The notes: a model not told the origin generated them from the sequence alone. A DNA stretch of 64,000 nucleotides from Actinomycetaceae bacterium (GCA_030532405.1 JAUNLF010000003.1:1-64000); one strand, 5' to 3'; counted from the stretch's first letter, positions 16,915-27,052 are shown. A program made the numbers and translations.

Positions 16915-18315
16915 ATGAGCACCGCCCTCGAAAATGAACGATGCCCACAGCCCCACGAACGCCCGGATTTGTGGCCGTGGAGTGCGAAGTTTGAGGGCGG
17001 GCAGCTCTGGCTGGGTGGCCGCCCGGCGACGCAGCTGGTGGAAGACTTTGGCTCGCCGGTGTACGTGCTGGACGAGTCCGACTTGGCGGGGCGTGCAACC
17101 GTGTGGGCAACCGTCATGGCCGAAGAGTTCTGGGACGGCTACGGCATGGGCGGCGGTAGCGCGTACTACGCGGCAAAAGCGATGATGAGCGCGCGCGTCA
17201 TCGAAATCGTGACCGCGGCCGGCATGGGCGTGGACACGGCGAGCCTCGGTGAACTAACCACGGCGCTACGCGCGGGCGCCGACCCGGACATGATCGGCCT
17301 GCACGGCAACAACAAGTCCGACGAGGAGCTCCGCCTGGCAATCAGCGCGGGCGAGCGGGGGATTGCCCGCATCGTGATTGACTCACCCGACGAGGTCGGC
17401 AGAGTCGCTCAGATCGCCTCCGAACTAGGCCGAAAAGCGCGAGTCATGATCCGCGTAACCACCGGAGTTCACGCCGGCGGCCACCAGTTCATCGCGACCG
17501 CGCACGAAGACCAAAAGTTCGGCCTGTCCCTAGCGAACGGCACTGCAAAGCGCGTCGCCCTCGACATTCAAAACTACGATTCGCTTGACTTCGTGGGCGT
17601 TCACAGCCATATCGGGTCGCAAATCCGCGACCTGGACGCGTTCTTTGAATCCGCGTCCCGCTTGCTTGGCCTGGTTAAAGATTTATCGAATGAGGGCGTG
17701 GCCTGCCGCGAGGTGGACCTCGGCGGGGGATACGCGATCACGTACACCGGGGCGGACCCCGAACCCGCAAGTCCGAAGGAGATCGCGCGGGCGCTCGCGG
17801 GCGCGGTACGGGCCGCGTGCGAGGAACTGGACCTGCAGGTGCCGCACGTGTCCATCGAGCCGGGCCGGTCCACGGTTGGCCCCACCACGGTCACGCTGTA
17901 CAAGGTGGGCACCGTGAAAGAAGTACCGCTGGAGGGGATGTCCCGCCTGTACGTATCGATTGACGGCGGTATGTCGGACAACATTCGCCCCGCGCTGTAC
18001 GAAGCAAACTACACGGCACTCTTGGCAAACCGAGAGGGCAGCAGCGCCCTCGTAAACGCACGCGTTGTTGGAAAACACTGCGAATCCGGTGACATTGTCG
18101 TGCACGACTTGGCCCTGCCGGCCGATATTAAACGCGGAGACATTTTGGCAGTCCCGGCGACGGGCGCATACGGGCACGCCATGTCGTCGAACTACAACAT
18201 GCTGACGCGACCGGGAACTTTGGGAGTCGGCGCGGGGGAGCCACACTGGATTGTGTACCCCGAAAAACTTGATCACCTTTTGGCACGCGACGCGTTTTTG
18301 GACGCAAACAACTAG
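16915..18315 (+). CDS. lysA: Diaminopimelate decarboxylase
   Basis: PLP-dependent enzyme for the last step of lysine synthesis, meso-diaminopimelate to lysine. Its 466 residues carry the PLP lysine in AYYAAKAMMS, the HSHIGSQI segment, the DLGGGYAI glycine loop and the EPGRSTVG phosphate-binding motif, and the VVGKHCESGDI segment supplies the second-subunit Cys. The ATG is preceded by GAAGGAG. The next gene in the row is hom, an arrangement common in actinobacteria that groups aspartate-family amino acids. Confidence 0.96.
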   Translation: MSTALENERCPQPHERPDLWPWSAKFEGGQLWLGGRPATQLVEDFGSPVYVLDESDLAGRATVWATVMAEEFWDGYGMGGGSAYYAAKAMMSARVIEIVTAAGMGVDTASLGELTTALRAGADPDMIGLHGNNKSDEELRLAISAGERGIARIVIDSPDEVGRVAQIASELGRKARVMIRVTTGVHAGGHQFIATAHEDQKFGLSLANGTAKRVALDIQNYDSLDFVGVHSHIGSQIRDLDAFFESASRLLGLVKDLSNEGVACREVDLGGGYAITYTGADPEPASPKEIARALAGAVRAACEELDLQVPHVSIEPGRSTVGPTTVTLYKVGTVKEVPLEGMSRLYVSIDGGMSDNIRPALYEANYTALLANREGSSALVNARVVGKHCESGDIVVHDLALPADIKRGDILAVPATGAYGHAMSSNYNMLTRPGTLGVGAGEPHWIVYPEKLDHLLARDAFLDANN

Positions 18316-18360
18316 GCTCAAGGAAGCTCAAGGTAAGGATCTACCGGATCTGGAGGAAAC

Positions 18361-19659
18361 ATGACCGTCCAAAACATTGCCGTACTGGGTGCGGGGACCG
18401 TGGGAGCGCAGGTGCTGCGTTTGATTAATGAGCACCGCGACGACCTGCAGGCGCGCTCGGGGGCACAGTTGAACGTGTCTGCGGTTTTGGTGCGCGACGT
18501 CAACGCGAAGCGCGACTGGGACGTGGATCCAAACCTTCTGACGACAGATGCGCAGGCCGCTATTGACGGCGCCGACATCGTGATCGAACTGATTGGTGGC
18601 ATCGAGCCGGCATTCACCTACGTTAAGCGCGCGCTTAAGAACGGCTCCACCGTGATTACGGGCAACAAGGCGCTTTTAGCCCAGCACGGTCCGAAACTTT
18701 ACGAGCTTGCCGCGCAAAACGACACGGACCTGTACTATGAGGCCGCTGTGGCGGGCGCGGTGCCGATCGTTTACGGCCTGCGCGAATCGCTCGCGGGTGA
18801 CCGCGTTAACCGCATGATCGGCATCGTGAACGGTACGACGAACTTTATCCTCGACCAGATGGCGACAACGGGGGCCAGCTATGAGGAGGCCCTGAAAGAA
18901 GCCCAGGATTTGGGTTACGCCGAGGCCGACCCGACCGCGGATGTGGAGGGCCTGGACGCGGCGGCCAAGTGCGCGATCATGGCGTCACTGGCGTTCCACT
19001 CGCGCGTGACCATGGAAGACGTTGAGGTCGAAGGCATCACGTCGATTACCGCCGAAGACATGGAGGAAGCCGCCAAGCAGGGCATGGTCATTAAACTGCT
19101 GGCGATTGCTGAACGCCGCGTCGATATTGAGGGCGTGGAGGGAATCGGCGTGCAGGTCTATCCCGCGCTGGTTCCGACTACACACCCGCTCGCTACGGTT
19201 TCGGGCGCGTTTAACGCTGTGGTTCTAGAGAACGAGTCGGCTGGCCGCCTCATGTTCTACGGTCAGGGCGCGGGCGGCGCTCCGACTGCGTCGGCAGTGC
19301 TATCGGACTTGGTGGCGGGCGCGTCGCACCGCGTGCGGGGCGGGCACGCTCCGCGCGAGTCGCGTTACGCGGAGCTTCCGATCCTCGATCCGGGTTCGGC
19401 GCAGACTCGTTTCCAGGTGCGCATTCGCGTGCGTGAGGCCGCTGGCGTTTTGGAAGAGGTTGCCGGCATTTTTGCTCGTCACGGCGTGTCCTTGCTCGCG
19501 GTGCAACAGAATAAGGCGAAGGATGGTCAGGACGTGCAGATCGTCCTCGCTACGCATACGACTAGGGATTCTGACTTGCAGGCTGTTATTGACGCGCTTG
19601 GTAAGTCGAAGTCGGTTTTGGCGATTGAGTCTAGCCTGCGGGTTGAAGGAGACGACTAG
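18361..19659 (+). CDS. hom: Homoserine dehydrogenase
   Basis: NAD(P)-dependent reduction of aspartate semialdehyde to homoserine, the branch point for threonine and methionine. The protein has 432 residues, with Rossmann GAGTVGAQV at the N-terminus, GGIEPAFTYVKRAL, ANKALLA-type NKALLAQHG and the substrate loop YEAAVAGAVPIV. The C-terminal region from about residue 350 is an ACT domain (FQVRIRVREAAGVLEEVAGIFARHGVS), which suggests feedback control by threonine. The start has GGAGG. thrB begins four bases after the stop. Confidence 0.96.
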   Translation: MTVQNIAVLGAGTVGAQVLRLINEHRDDLQARSGAQLNVSAVLVRDVNAKRDWDVDPNLLTTDAQAAIDGADIVIELIGGIEPAFTYVKRALKNGSTVITGNKALLAQHGPKLYELAAQNDTDLYYEAAVAGAVPIVYGLRESLAGDRVNRMIGIVNGTTNFILDQMATTGASYEEALKEAQDLGYAEADPTADVEGLDAAAKCAIMASLAFHSRVTMEDVEVEGITSITAEDMEEAAKQGMVIKLLAIAERRVDIEGVEGIGVQVYPALVPTTHPLATVSGAFNAVVLENESAGRLMFYGQGAGGAPTASAVLSDLVAGASHRVRGGHAPRESRYAELPILDPGSAQTRFQVRIRVREAAGVLEEVAGIFARHGVSLLAVQQNKAKDGQDVQIVLATHTTRDSDLQAVIDALGKSKSVLAIESSLRVEGDD

Positions 19660-19663
19660 GAAA

Positions 19664-20581
19664 ATGCGGCTCACTAACGACTTTGCGCGCGTTCGCGTGC
19701 CGGCCACGTCTGCGAACATTGGGCCGGGCTTCGATCATACGGGGCTTGCGCTTGATTTGTTTGATGAGGTCGAGATTCGCGCTGTCGTTGGTGACACGTT
19801 CGTTCAGGTTATGGGTCACGGTGCGGACACGGTTCCGACCGGTGAGGATAACTTGATCGTCCAGTCGGTTCGTCGCGGGCTGGATTATATGGATGCGTCG
19901 CAGGTGGGGATCCACATGGTGGCGCGCAATAGGATTCCGCACGGGTCGGGTTTGGGGTCGTCAGCTGCTGCGATTGTGGCGGGGTTGATGTTGTCTCGCG
20001 CGCTGGTTGGCGAGGGGGCGATGAGCGACCGTGAGGTGTTTGAACTTGCCACGCAGATTGAGGGGCATCCCGATAACGCGGCTCCCGCGGTGTTTGGCGG
20101 GGTTACTTTTTCGTGGATGGAGGGCGAGGACCGCGACGCGCAAACTGTTGTGGTTCCGCCGCCGGCTGGGATTGACGCCTGCGTACTAACGCCGAGTTAT
20201 TCGGTTGCGACCTCCAAGGCGCGGTCTGTGTTGCCCGAGCAGGTGCCGCACGAGGACGCTACGTTTAACGTTGCCCGCGCGTCGCTGCTGTCGCTGATTT
20301 TGGCGGGCGTGGCCTCCACGGAGCATCTGATGGCCGCCACGGAGGATCGCCTCCACCAGGCGCAGCGCGCGTCCGCGATGCCCGCAACATACGACCTGGT
20401 TCAATATCTTCGAGGACGCGGCCTGCCGGCCGTCGTGTCCGGGGCTGGCCCCAGCGTACTGGTTTTGGCAAACCTTGACCCCGCGATGCGCAGGGAAGCG
20501 GAGGCCGCCGGCTGGAAAGTAAAGTGCCCCGGCATCAGCCCTGTCGGTGCGACGATCATCGAGGCAACCCGATCCAACTAA
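19664..20581 (+). CDS. thrB: Homoserine kinase
   Basis: GHMP-family kinase that phosphorylates homoserine on the path to threonine, 305 residues. It shows RVRVPATSANIGPGFD at the start, the ATP-binding PHGSGLGSSAAA loop and the C-terminal GAGPSVLVL motif. The ATG at 19664 is chosen because the GHMP N-terminus begins there and GAAGGAG of the hom tail is positioned upstream; the open frame continues backwards into hom but without homology. threonine synthase (thrC) is not in the window. Confidence 0.96.
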   Translation: MRLTNDFARVRVPATSANIGPGFDHTGLALDLFDEVEIRAVVGDTFVQVMGHGADTVPTGEDNLIVQSVRRGLDYMDASQVGIHMVARNRIPHGSGLGSSAAAIVAGLMLSRALVGEGAMSDREVFELATQIEGHPDNAAPAVFGGVTFSWMEGEDRDAQTVVVPPPAGIDACVLTPSYSVATSKARSVLPEQVPHEDATFNVARASLLSLILAGVASTEHLMAATEDRLHQAQRASAMPATYDLVQYLRGRGLPAVVSGAGPSVLVLANLDPAMRREAEAAGWKVKCPGISPVGATIIEATRSN

Positions 20582-20866
20582 AACGCTGCTCGCCCTCGTA
20601 AAATAAACGCGTTGCACACGATCTTTAATTCACTGCCATTTCCGTCCAGACAAAACTACTGATACTATTTCCAACAGGTTCCAACGAACCGCAAGCTGGC
20701 TTCGGTCAGCGTCTTTAATCTTCCATCACGTTGTTCGTGCAGGGAAGAATGTACTCACATCCTTTTGATGTTCCTTTCTTTTCTGCTTTCTTTGATGGAA
20801 ACGCTCCTGCTTATTTGAGCAGAGATTCACACGGCCACTCGATGGCATCACCAGTGAGGAAATTCG
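20582..20866 (+). promoter_or_regulatory. Long leader region of rho
   Basis: A 285-base gene-free stretch. It should contain the rho promoter (a TACTAT -10 is at 20663-20668 with a poor -35) and a leader of roughly 190 bases. Positions 20762-20796 are strongly pyrimidine-rich, of the kind Rho itself binds, so autoregulation by premature termination is possible. This is inference from known rho autoregulation; no defined structure was recognised. GTGAGGA precedes the TTG start. Confidence 0.35.
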
Positions 20867-22708
20867 TTGAGCGATAACCCAACACCCAAGAGACGTCCAC
20901 TGTCACAGATGCGTCTTGCTGAACTGCGCGAAGTCGCTGAAGAGATGGGTCTTCAAGACTACGCAAAGATGCGCAAGCCTGACCTTTTGGCGGCAATCCG
21001 CGGAGCTCGTGGCGACAAGCCGCGCGGCAGGGGAGCGTCACAATCTCAAACTTCAAAGCCGAACGAGGGCGCCGCGGCCGCTGGCGACAACAGCCAAGAG
21101 GCGGGCCGTCAAGACACGAATCGCCAGGACGGGGCGCGCCAGGACGCGCAGGGCTCCGGTAAGGCCGACCAAGGCAAGTCCGGTTCGGAGGATTCTAACG
21201 AGGAGCCTCGCCGCCGTCGCCGCCGCGCAGCTACGGCGGGCGCGGGATCTCCCGAGTCGATCCAGCTGGATGTTAAGGCCGAGTTGAAGGCCGCCCAGAA
21301 AGACCAGTCCGATGACAACGCGGGTCAAAAGCAGGATCACCGCGGCAAGCGTGACGACCACAAGAAGTCGCTCGACGACATTAAGCTTCCGTCCGCGGAT
21401 GATGACAGCGACGATTCGGACAACAACGACAACGACGGCCGCGATAATAACGATCGTGGTAACCGTCGTCGTAACAATCGTCGCGATAATAACCGCGATA
21501 ATGGAGGCCGTCGCCGGCGCGGTCGCGACCGCAACAAGCGCCGCCGCGACGACCGTGAGGTAGAGATCGACGAAGACGACGTACTAATCCCGATCGCGGG
21601 CATCCTGGACGTTCAGGAAAACCACGCGTTCGTGCGCACGTCCGGCTACCTTCCCGGCCCGAACGACGTTTACGTAACGCTCGGTAACGTTCGCCGTTGG
21701 AACCTGCGTCCCGGTGACGCGGTCGTCGGCTCGGTTCGCCAGCCGCGTGAGGGCGAGCGTCAGCGTCAAAAGTACAACGCTTTGGTAGCCGTGGATTCGG
21801 TTAACGGCATTCCGGTTGATAAGGCCGGTGGCCGCCCGGAGTTCGCGAAGCTCACCCCGCTTTACCCCGACGACCACTTGCGTCTGGAGACCACTCCTAA
21901 GGCCATTACGCCGCGCATCATCGACCTGGTTGCGCCGATCGGTAAGGGCCAGCGCGGCCTGATCGTATCCCCGCCGAAGGCCGGTAAGACGATCATCATG
22001 CAGCAGATCGCTAACGCGATTTCGCAAAACGACCCCGACGTTCACCTGATGGTCGTCCTGGTCGACGAGCGCCCCGAGGAAGTCACCGACATGCGTCGCA
22101 CGGTCAAGGGCGAAGTCATCGCCTCGACGTTTGACCGTCCGGCCTCGGACCACACTATCGTTGCGGAACTCGCAATCGAACGCGCCAAGCGCCTGGTCGA
22201 ACTCGGCCACGACGTGGTTGTCCTCCTTGACTCGATTACCCGCCTGGGACGCGCCTACAACCTGGCGGCCCCCGCGTCGGGTCGTATCCTGTCCGGTGGT
22301 GTGGACGCGTCCGCGCTGTACCCGCCGAAGAAGTTCTTTGGCGCCGCACGAAACGTTGAAGAGGGCGGCTCGCTAACCATCATTGCGTCGGCTCTGGTCG
22401 AGACCGGCTCCAAGATGGACGAGGTCATCTTCGAGGAGTTCAAGGGCACCGGCAACATGGAGTTGCGCCTGTCGCGTCAGCTGGCCGACCGCCGTATCTT
22501 CCCTGCCGTCGACGTCAACGCGTCGGGCACGCGCCGCGAAGAGCTCCTGTTCAAGAAGGAAGAACTCGCAATCATGTGGCGTCTGCGCCGCGTGCTGGGC
22601 GTTTTGGAACAGCAGCAGGCTCTGGAGCTTGTACTTGACAAGCTGCAAGACACGCAGAACAACGCCGAGTTCCTCATGGCAATCGCAAAGACGACGCCCA
22701 AGGACTAG
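20867..22708 (+). CDS. rho: Transcription termination factor Rho with N-rich charged insert
   Basis: Hexameric RNA helicase/ATPase for factor-dependent termination. The 613-residue protein has the Rho N-terminal SAP-like segment (about 10-45). A long insert (about 50-230) is first Gln/Asp/Ser/Gly-rich and then very rich in Asn, Asp and Arg. The cold-shock RNA-binding domain ([17 protein letters not shown]) and the ATPase core follow, with Walker [20 protein letters not shown] and [13 protein letters not shown]. Inserts at this site are usual in actinobacterial Rho and add RNA contacts; the Asn richness is noted separately. TTG start. Confidence 0.96.
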   Translation: MSDNPTPKRRPLSQMRLAELREVAEEMGLQDYAKMRKPDLLAAIRGARGDKPRGRGASQSQTSKPNEGAAAAGDNSQEAGRQDTNRQDGARQDAQGSGKADQGKSGSEDSNEEPRRRRRRAATAGAGSPESIQLDVKAELKAAQKDQSDDNAGQKQDHRGKRDDHKKSLDDIKLPSADDDSDDSDNNDNDGRDNNDRGNRRRNNRRDNNRDNGGRRRRGRDRNKRRRDDREVEIDEDDVLIPIAGILDVQENHAFVRTSGYLPGPNDVYVTLGNVRRWNLRPGDAVVGSVRQPREGERQRQKYNALVAVDSVNGIPVDKAGGRPEFAKLTPLYPDDHLRLETTPKAITPRIIDLVAPIGKGQRGLIVSPPKAGKTIIMQQIANAISQNDPDVHLMVVLVDERPEEVTDMRRTVKGEVIASTFDRPASDHTIVAELAIERAKRLVELGHDVVVLLDSITRLGRAYNLAAPASGRILSGGVDASALYPPKKFFGAARNVEEGGSLTIIASALVETGSKMDEVIFEEFKGTGNMELRLSRQLADRRIFPAVDVNASGTRREELLFKKEELAIMWRLRRVLGVLEQQQALELVLDKLQDTQNNAEFLMAIAKTTPKD

Positions 22709-22761
22709 GCAACAAAGCGCGGCACCCGACATGAAGGGGCCTCGCGTCAATCTAAATAAGA

Positions 22762-22798
22762 AGGCGGCGGCAACCAGGGAATCTGGTTGCCGTCGCCT
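22762..22798 (+). terminator. Terminator of rho
   Basis: AGGCGGCGGCAACCAG pairs with CTGGTTGCCGTCGCCT (one G-T pair) around a 5-base loop, then TTTGCTT. It lies 54 bases after the stop of rho. Confidence 0.8.
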
Positions 22799-22825
22799 TT
22801 GCTTGCGCCCGCGTTACTCGCGTGT

Positions 22826-22869
22826 TTCGCTACCGCCTCTGGTTGCGCGCTTCGCTACCGCGTTTGGTT
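22826..22869. repeat. Imperfect 25-base tandem repeat
   Basis: TTCGCTACCGCCTCTGGTT (22826-22844) recurs as TTCGCTACCGCGTTTGGTT (22851-22869) with a period of 25 bases. The surrounding 22800-22905 is a low-complexity mix of GCGTT/GCTTGCG words between the rho terminator and the DUF1684 stop. It has no visible function. Confidence 0.5.
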
Positions 22870-22909
22870 CAGCCCGCGTTGCGTGCGTCCGCGTTGCTTG
22901 CGCTTGCTT

Positions 22910-23710
22910 TTAAGAATTCACAGACTGGTAGGTCTCGTTCGGTTTCTTCTGTCCCGCTGGAATCGCAACGTCGATGATGTTTTCACCAACCGGGCGCGGA
23001 CACGTGCCAAACGGCAGGTAGTGGGCGGGGAAGTTGTGCGAATAGTTGAAGTCGACCACGAAGCCGTCCTCGGTCTCGCGCAGGGGTGCCCTGCGCCAAA
23101 GTGCGGATTCCTTGCCGGAGGTGAGGTCTTCGAAAATCACGAAAGGCTCCGGCGCCTGCGTCACCACGAGCGTGCGCGTGCGGTCCTCAAACGGAATATC
23201 CACCTCGCCGATGAAGTTCATTTTGCGCGTGAACCCCTCTTGCGCGGTGAAAATGTCACGCGTTCGCGGAGCGTCGTAGGGGCGGAAGGTGACGGGCACA
23301 ACCCACTGCGGTTGGTAGTCGTACGTGGGTGTTCCGGTGAAAGCTTTGCGGAAGAGGGCGTTATCGTCGCGCACGCGGACAAGCACACGCCCTCCGCGCA
23401 GCGCGATCTCTGGCACCTTCGAACCCAGGGTGAACTGCGGCATGGGGTCCGAGTCGGCGGGGAACTCGTGTTCCCCGGCGGCGGACTTGCCGTCTAGCGT
23501 CACGCCATCATCTTCGGAGAACTCGACGCGTACCAGGTCGCCCTCCACGCTCCAAAGACCGGGAAACTCGTCTACCTCTCGAGGGGTTTCATCCAAGAAA
23601 TCCAAGCTGATTACAGTGAGCCAGCCGTGCGACTTACGCATTTGTGCATCTTCTTCTTCGCGCCAGCGTTGCCACGCTGCAACGGCGCCATTACCTGCAT
23701 TGGTATCCAT
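22910..23710 (-). CDS. DUF1684 domain protein
   Basis: The 266-residue protein matches the DUF1684 family. It has an N-terminal W-x-x-WR-x-E-x-x-AQMRKSHGWLTVISLDFL segment and a central beta-rich part with the RPYDAPRTR motif. The C-terminus has DFNYSHNFPAHYLPFGTCPRP, the family's DFN-x-A-x-NPPCA-like block. No signal peptide or membrane segment is seen. The function of this family is unknown. It is a single gene pointing against rho and rpmE. Confidence 0.85.
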   Translation of the reverse strand: MDTNAGNGAVAAWQRWREEEDAQMRKSHGWLTVISLDFLDETPREVDEFPGLWSVEGDLVRVEFSEDDGVTLDGKSAAGEHEFPADSDPMPQFTLGSKVPEIALRGGRVLVRVRDDNALFRKAFTGTPTYDYQPQWVVPVTFRPYDAPRTRDIFTAQEGFTRKMNFIGEVDIPFEDRTRTLVVTQAPEPFVIFEDLTSGKESALWRRAPLRETEDGFVVDFNYSHNFPAHYLPFGTCPRPVGENIIDVAIPAGQKKPNETYQSVNS

Positions 23711-24003
23711 AAGTAAAAGTTAAACGACAGCAAAACCATTCTCAACAGGTACATTCCACAGTCCGCCCATCGCCCCCGACTAACGGGCGAGTCGCGCACA
23801 GCCCTACCGCGCAAGGACTAACCCGGGAAAACCGCGCCGGACGAAGCACAAACAGCGCACCCAGCACGCCCTCAACGTGATGAAAAAGACGTTTTGAAGG
23901 TGGATAGTTCGCCTTGAACCTGGCAAAATAGATCGATGGTTCCGGTTCACCAGCACGAAAAGTGTCTGGACCCGGCATCCTCGAATTCCTTAAGGAGAAC
24001 ACC

Positions 24004-24216
24004 ATGAAACAGGGCATTCACCCCGATTACACCCCGGTGCACGTAACCTGCACCTGCGGCAATGAGTTTGATACGCGTTCGACGCTAGGCGTGGAGGAAC
24101 TCCGCGTTGACGTTTGCTCGAACTGCCACCCGTTCTACACCGGCAAACAGAAGATTATGGATACCGGTGGCCGCGTGGCACGCTTCGAAGCGCGCTACGG
24201 CAAGCGCAAGAAGTAG
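24004..24216 (+). CDS. rpmE: Ribosomal protein bL31 (zinc-binding form)
   Basis: A 70-residue large-subunit ribosomal protein. It begins [20 protein letters not shown] and carries [13 protein letters not shown], so the Cys pairs of the zinc-containing C+ type are present. The ATG at 24004 has AAGGAG eight bases upstream; an open frame extends further back without homology. A terminator-like hairpin separates it from prfA. Confidence 0.96.
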   Translation: MKQGIHPDYTPVHVTCTCGNEFDTRSTLGVEELRVDVCSNCHPFYTGKQKIMDTGGRVARFEARYGKRKK

Positions 24217-24227
24217 CTTTTAACATT

Positions 24228-24264
24228 CGGCGCCGCCCTCCAAAAATTATTGGGGGTGGCGCCG
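24228..24264 (+). terminator. Terminator-like hairpin of rpmE
   Basis: CGGCGCCGCCC pairs with GGGTGGCGCCG (one G-U) around a 15-base A+T-rich loop, followed by TTTCGT. The tail is short. The hexamer TATACT at 24270-24275, just after it, is a likely -10 element of prfA. Confidence 0.6.
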
Positions 24265-24368
24265 TTTCGTATACTTTGAAAGGTGCGTGAGGGCGCCACC
24301 GCATACTCGCCCTCAAACGCCTACGACCGGTAGGTAAGCAAACAAACTTAGATGCTCGGAGGAAACGC

Positions 24369-25481
24369 GTGAGCGAGCAAGACTACAGCCATGAACTACA
24401 GGCGGTTCAACCCCTGCTCGAGGAGTACAAGGAGGTCGAACTGAGCCTTGCCGACCCCGAGGTCCTTGGCGACCGCGCGAAGTCGCGCAAACTTGCGAAG
24501 CGCTTCTCGGAACTCGGCGCCATTAAGGCTGTTGCCGACCGGTTCACGCAGGCACTTGGCGACCTGCAGGCCGCGGAAGAAATGGCGGAACTCGACGAGT
24601 CGTTTGCCGACGAGCTACCCAAGATGCGGACCGCGCTTGATGAGGCTCACGACAAGCTCGTTCGCACCCTCATTCCGCGCGACCCGTCCGATGCTGACGA
24701 CGTGATCCTAGAAATCAAGGCCGGCGAGGGCGGCGAAGAATCCGCTCTGTTCGCAGCCGACTTGGCTCGCATGTACACGCGCTACGCGGAGACCAAAAAC
24801 TGGAAGGTCAAAGAGCTTTCCTCCACGCCCACGGGCCTGGGCGGCTTGAAGGAAATCTCGCTGTCCATCGCGTCTAAGGGAAACGTGGCGCCCGAGGACG
24901 GCGTTTGGGCGCATTTGAAGTTCGAGGGCGGGGTTCACCGCGTGCAGCGCGTGCCCGTAACTGAATCTCAAGGTCGCGTACACACCTCGGCGGCCGGCGT
25001 GATCGTCGTACCCGAAGTGGAGGACGACGACGAGGAAATCGAAATCGACCAAAACGACCTTCGCATCGACGTGTACCGCTCATCGGGCCCGGGTGGCCAG
25101 TCGGTTAACACCACCGACTCCGCGGTTCGTATTACGCACATTCCCACCGGCATCGTCGTGTCCATGCAAAACGAAAAGTCGCAGATTCAAAACCGTGAGG
25201 CCGCCATGCGCGTCCTCAAGGCCCGACTAATCCAACAGGCCAAGGAAGAACGCGAAGCTGAAGAGGCCGCCGTGCGCCAATCCCAGGTGCGCACAGTGGA
25301 CCGCTCCGAGCGCATCCGCACCTACAACTTCCCCGAAAACCGCATTGCTGATCACCGCACCGGCTACAAGGCGTACAACCTGTCAACCGTGCTTGACGGT
25401 GAACTCGGCCCGGTCATCGAGTCGGCTATCGTCATGGACGAGCAGTCCCGCATGGATGCGGCCGGCAACCAGGAAGACTAA
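24369..25481 (+). CDS. prfA: Peptide chain release factor 1
   Basis: RF1 ends translation at UAA and UAG. The 370-residue protein has the catalytic GGQ in [16 protein letters not shown]. The codon-recognition tripeptide region reads PVT in [15 protein letters not shown], the P-x-T of RF1 rather than the SPF of RF2. GTG start after GAGGAAAC. It overlaps prmC by one base (TAATG), and prmC methylates the Gln of that GGQ, so the coupling is functional. Confidence 0.96.
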   Translation: MSEQDYSHELQAVQPLLEEYKEVELSLADPEVLGDRAKSRKLAKRFSELGAIKAVADRFTQALGDLQAAEEMAELDESFADELPKMRTALDEAHDKLVRTLIPRDPSDADDVILEIKAGEGGEESALFAADLARMYTRYAETKNWKVKELSSTPTGLGGLKEISLSIASKGNVAPEDGVWAHLKFEGGVHRVQRVPVTESQGRVHTSAAGVIVVPEVEDDDEEIEIDQNDLRIDVYRSSGPGGQSVNTTDSAVRITHIPTGIVVSMQNEKSQIQNREAAMRVLKARLIQQAKEEREAEEAAVRQSQVRTVDRSERIRTYNFPENRIADHRTGYKAYNLSTVLDGELGPVIESAIVMDEQSRMDAAGNQED

Positions 25482-26359
25482 TGCCAGCCCAGACGGGTGG
25501 GGTTAACCCGCACCGCGTGTGGAACGACTCCACCCGTATCTTGACAGCCGCCGGCGTTCCCAGCCCGCAGGTTGATGCCCGCGAAATCCTGCAGGCCGTT
25601 TTAGACCAGCCGCCCTACATGTGGCCGGCCACGATTCCGCAGGCCAGCGCCGAGCGGATCCAAGAAATGGTCGCCCAGCGCGCCAAACGCGTGCCACTGC
25701 AACACGTGCTTGGAAAAATGTGGTTCATGGGCTTGCCGTTAAAAGCCCAGCCGGGCGTGTTCAACGTCCGCCCCGAAACCGAAGTGCTCGCGCAGTGGGC
25801 CATCGAGTCCCTCACCAAACTTCAAGGCGCCACGCCCGGAAAAAGTGGAGGCTCGGCCCTTCACGTGCTGGACATGTGCACGGGTTCGGGCGCCCTCGCA
25901 ATCGCAATATCGCACGCGCACCCAAACGCGGCCGTTACGGCAATCGAGAAATCTGCCGTCGCCGCCCAAGCAGCCAAAGACAATGCGGATCGTCTTAACC
26001 TGCCCGTAAACGTCATCGAGGGCGACGCGCTCGCGGTGAATGCGCAGTGGGCCGGCAGGTTTGACCTCGTGGTTTCAAACCCGCCGTACGTGCCCGCGCG
26101 AGAGCTAGACCCCGAACTCGACCACGACCCGGCCGAAGCCCTGTGGGGCGGTGGCGAAGACGGCCTGGACTTCATTCGCTCGCTGCTACCGATTGCGTAT
26201 CAATACTTGAAACCGGGCGGGCGGCTCGGCGTCGAACACGACGACACGCAGGGAGCCAAAACCGTGGAACTAGCCCGCGCCGCCGGATTCGAAGCCCACA
26301 CAATACCCGACCTCAACCAGCGCGACCGCTTCCTAATCGCCACAAAACCGGGCGCATAA
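25481..26359 (+). CDS. prmC: Release factor glutamine methyltransferase PrmC
   Basis: SAM-dependent N5-glutamine methyltransferase acting on the GGQ Gln of release factors. Of its 292 residues, the SAM loop is VLDMCTGSGALAIAI and the substrate motif is SNPPYVPARE (NPPY). The N-terminal helical domain that binds the release factor is present (about 1-80). It begins within the stop codon of prfA. Confidence 0.95.
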   Translation: MPAQTGGVNPHRVWNDSTRILTAAGVPSPQVDAREILQAVLDQPPYMWPATIPQASAERIQEMVAQRAKRVPLQHVLGKMWFMGLPLKAQPGVFNVRPETEVLAQWAIESLTKLQGATPGKSGGSALHVLDMCTGSGALAIAISHAHPNAAVTAIEKSAVAAQAAKDNADRLNLPVNVIEGDALAVNAQWAGRFDLVVSNPPYVPARELDPELDHDPAEALWGGGEDGLDFIRSLLPIAYQYLKPGGRLGVEHDDTQGAKTVELARAAGFEAHTIPDLNQRDRFLIATKPGA

Positions 26360-26404
26360 CCGCGCCAAGTCGGCTCGGCGCACTCCACGTGAGATAATGC
26401 CCCC

Positions 26405-27052
26405 ATGAATATAGTTCAGTGCAGTACGAAGTTAAACGACCTCGACGCCGACCAAATCAAGCGAATAATCGCATCCGACGGCGTAATCGTGCTCCCCACT
26501 GACACCGTGTACGGCATCGGCGCAAACCCGTACTCCACCGCCGCGGTGAACGCGGTACTTCGCGCCAAAGGACGAGGCCGCCAAATGCCGCCGCCCGTCC
26601 TCATTCCCACCCCCGAAGACGCTGAAAACGTATCCGAAGACCTAAACGACTGCGCGCGGGCCCTAATCCAGAATCTCTGGCCCGGAGCCCTCACCCTCAT
26701 CACCAAAGCGCCCGAAACCCTGCGCTTCGACCTCGGCGACATCAAAGACACGATCGCAATCCGCATGCCCGACCACCCCGTAACGCTAGACGTGCTTAGC
26801 CACACGGGTCCACTCGCAGTCACGTCCGCAAACCTAACCGGGAAACCACCCGCCACCAACATCGAACAGGCAATCAAATATTTCGACGAGGACGTCGCCT
26901 GCTACATCGATTCGGGCCCAACACCCGGCCCGGTGCCATCCACAATCATTGACGTAACGGGGGAGCACCCCGTACTACTTCGAGCCGGCGCCATCGACGT
27001 GGCAGTCATCGAAGAAATCTGCGGAGAAGAAATTCGAGGCCGCGGCGAATGA
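26405..27052 (+). CDS. tsaC: L-threonylcarbamoyladenylate synthase
   Basis: YrdC/Sua5-domain enzyme that makes threonylcarbamoyl-AMP from threonine, bicarbonate and ATP for t6A37 tRNA modification. At 215 residues it has the YrdC domain only and no C-terminal Sua5 domain. Motifs are GVIVLPTDTVYGIGANP, the KGRGRQMPPPVLI stretch, TKAPETLRFDLG and AVTSANLTGKP. The stop overlaps the wecA start by four bases. Confidence 0.93.
   Translation: MNIVQCSTKLNDLDADQIKRIIASDGVIVLPTDTVYGIGANPYSTAAVNAVLRAKGRGRQMPPPVLIPTPEDAENVSEDLNDCARALIQNLWPGALTLITKAPETLRFDLGDIKDTIAIRMPDHPVTLDVLSHTGPLAVTSANLTGKPPATNIEQAIKYFDEDVACYIDSGPTPGPVPSTIIDVTGEHPVLLRAGAIDVAVIEEICGEEIRGRGE

Noticed and set aside
22787-23497. A 236-codon forward frame opposite the DUF1684 gene
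   Set aside because: It runs through the repeat after rho and opposite a recognisable DUF1684 protein. No ribosome-binding site was found.
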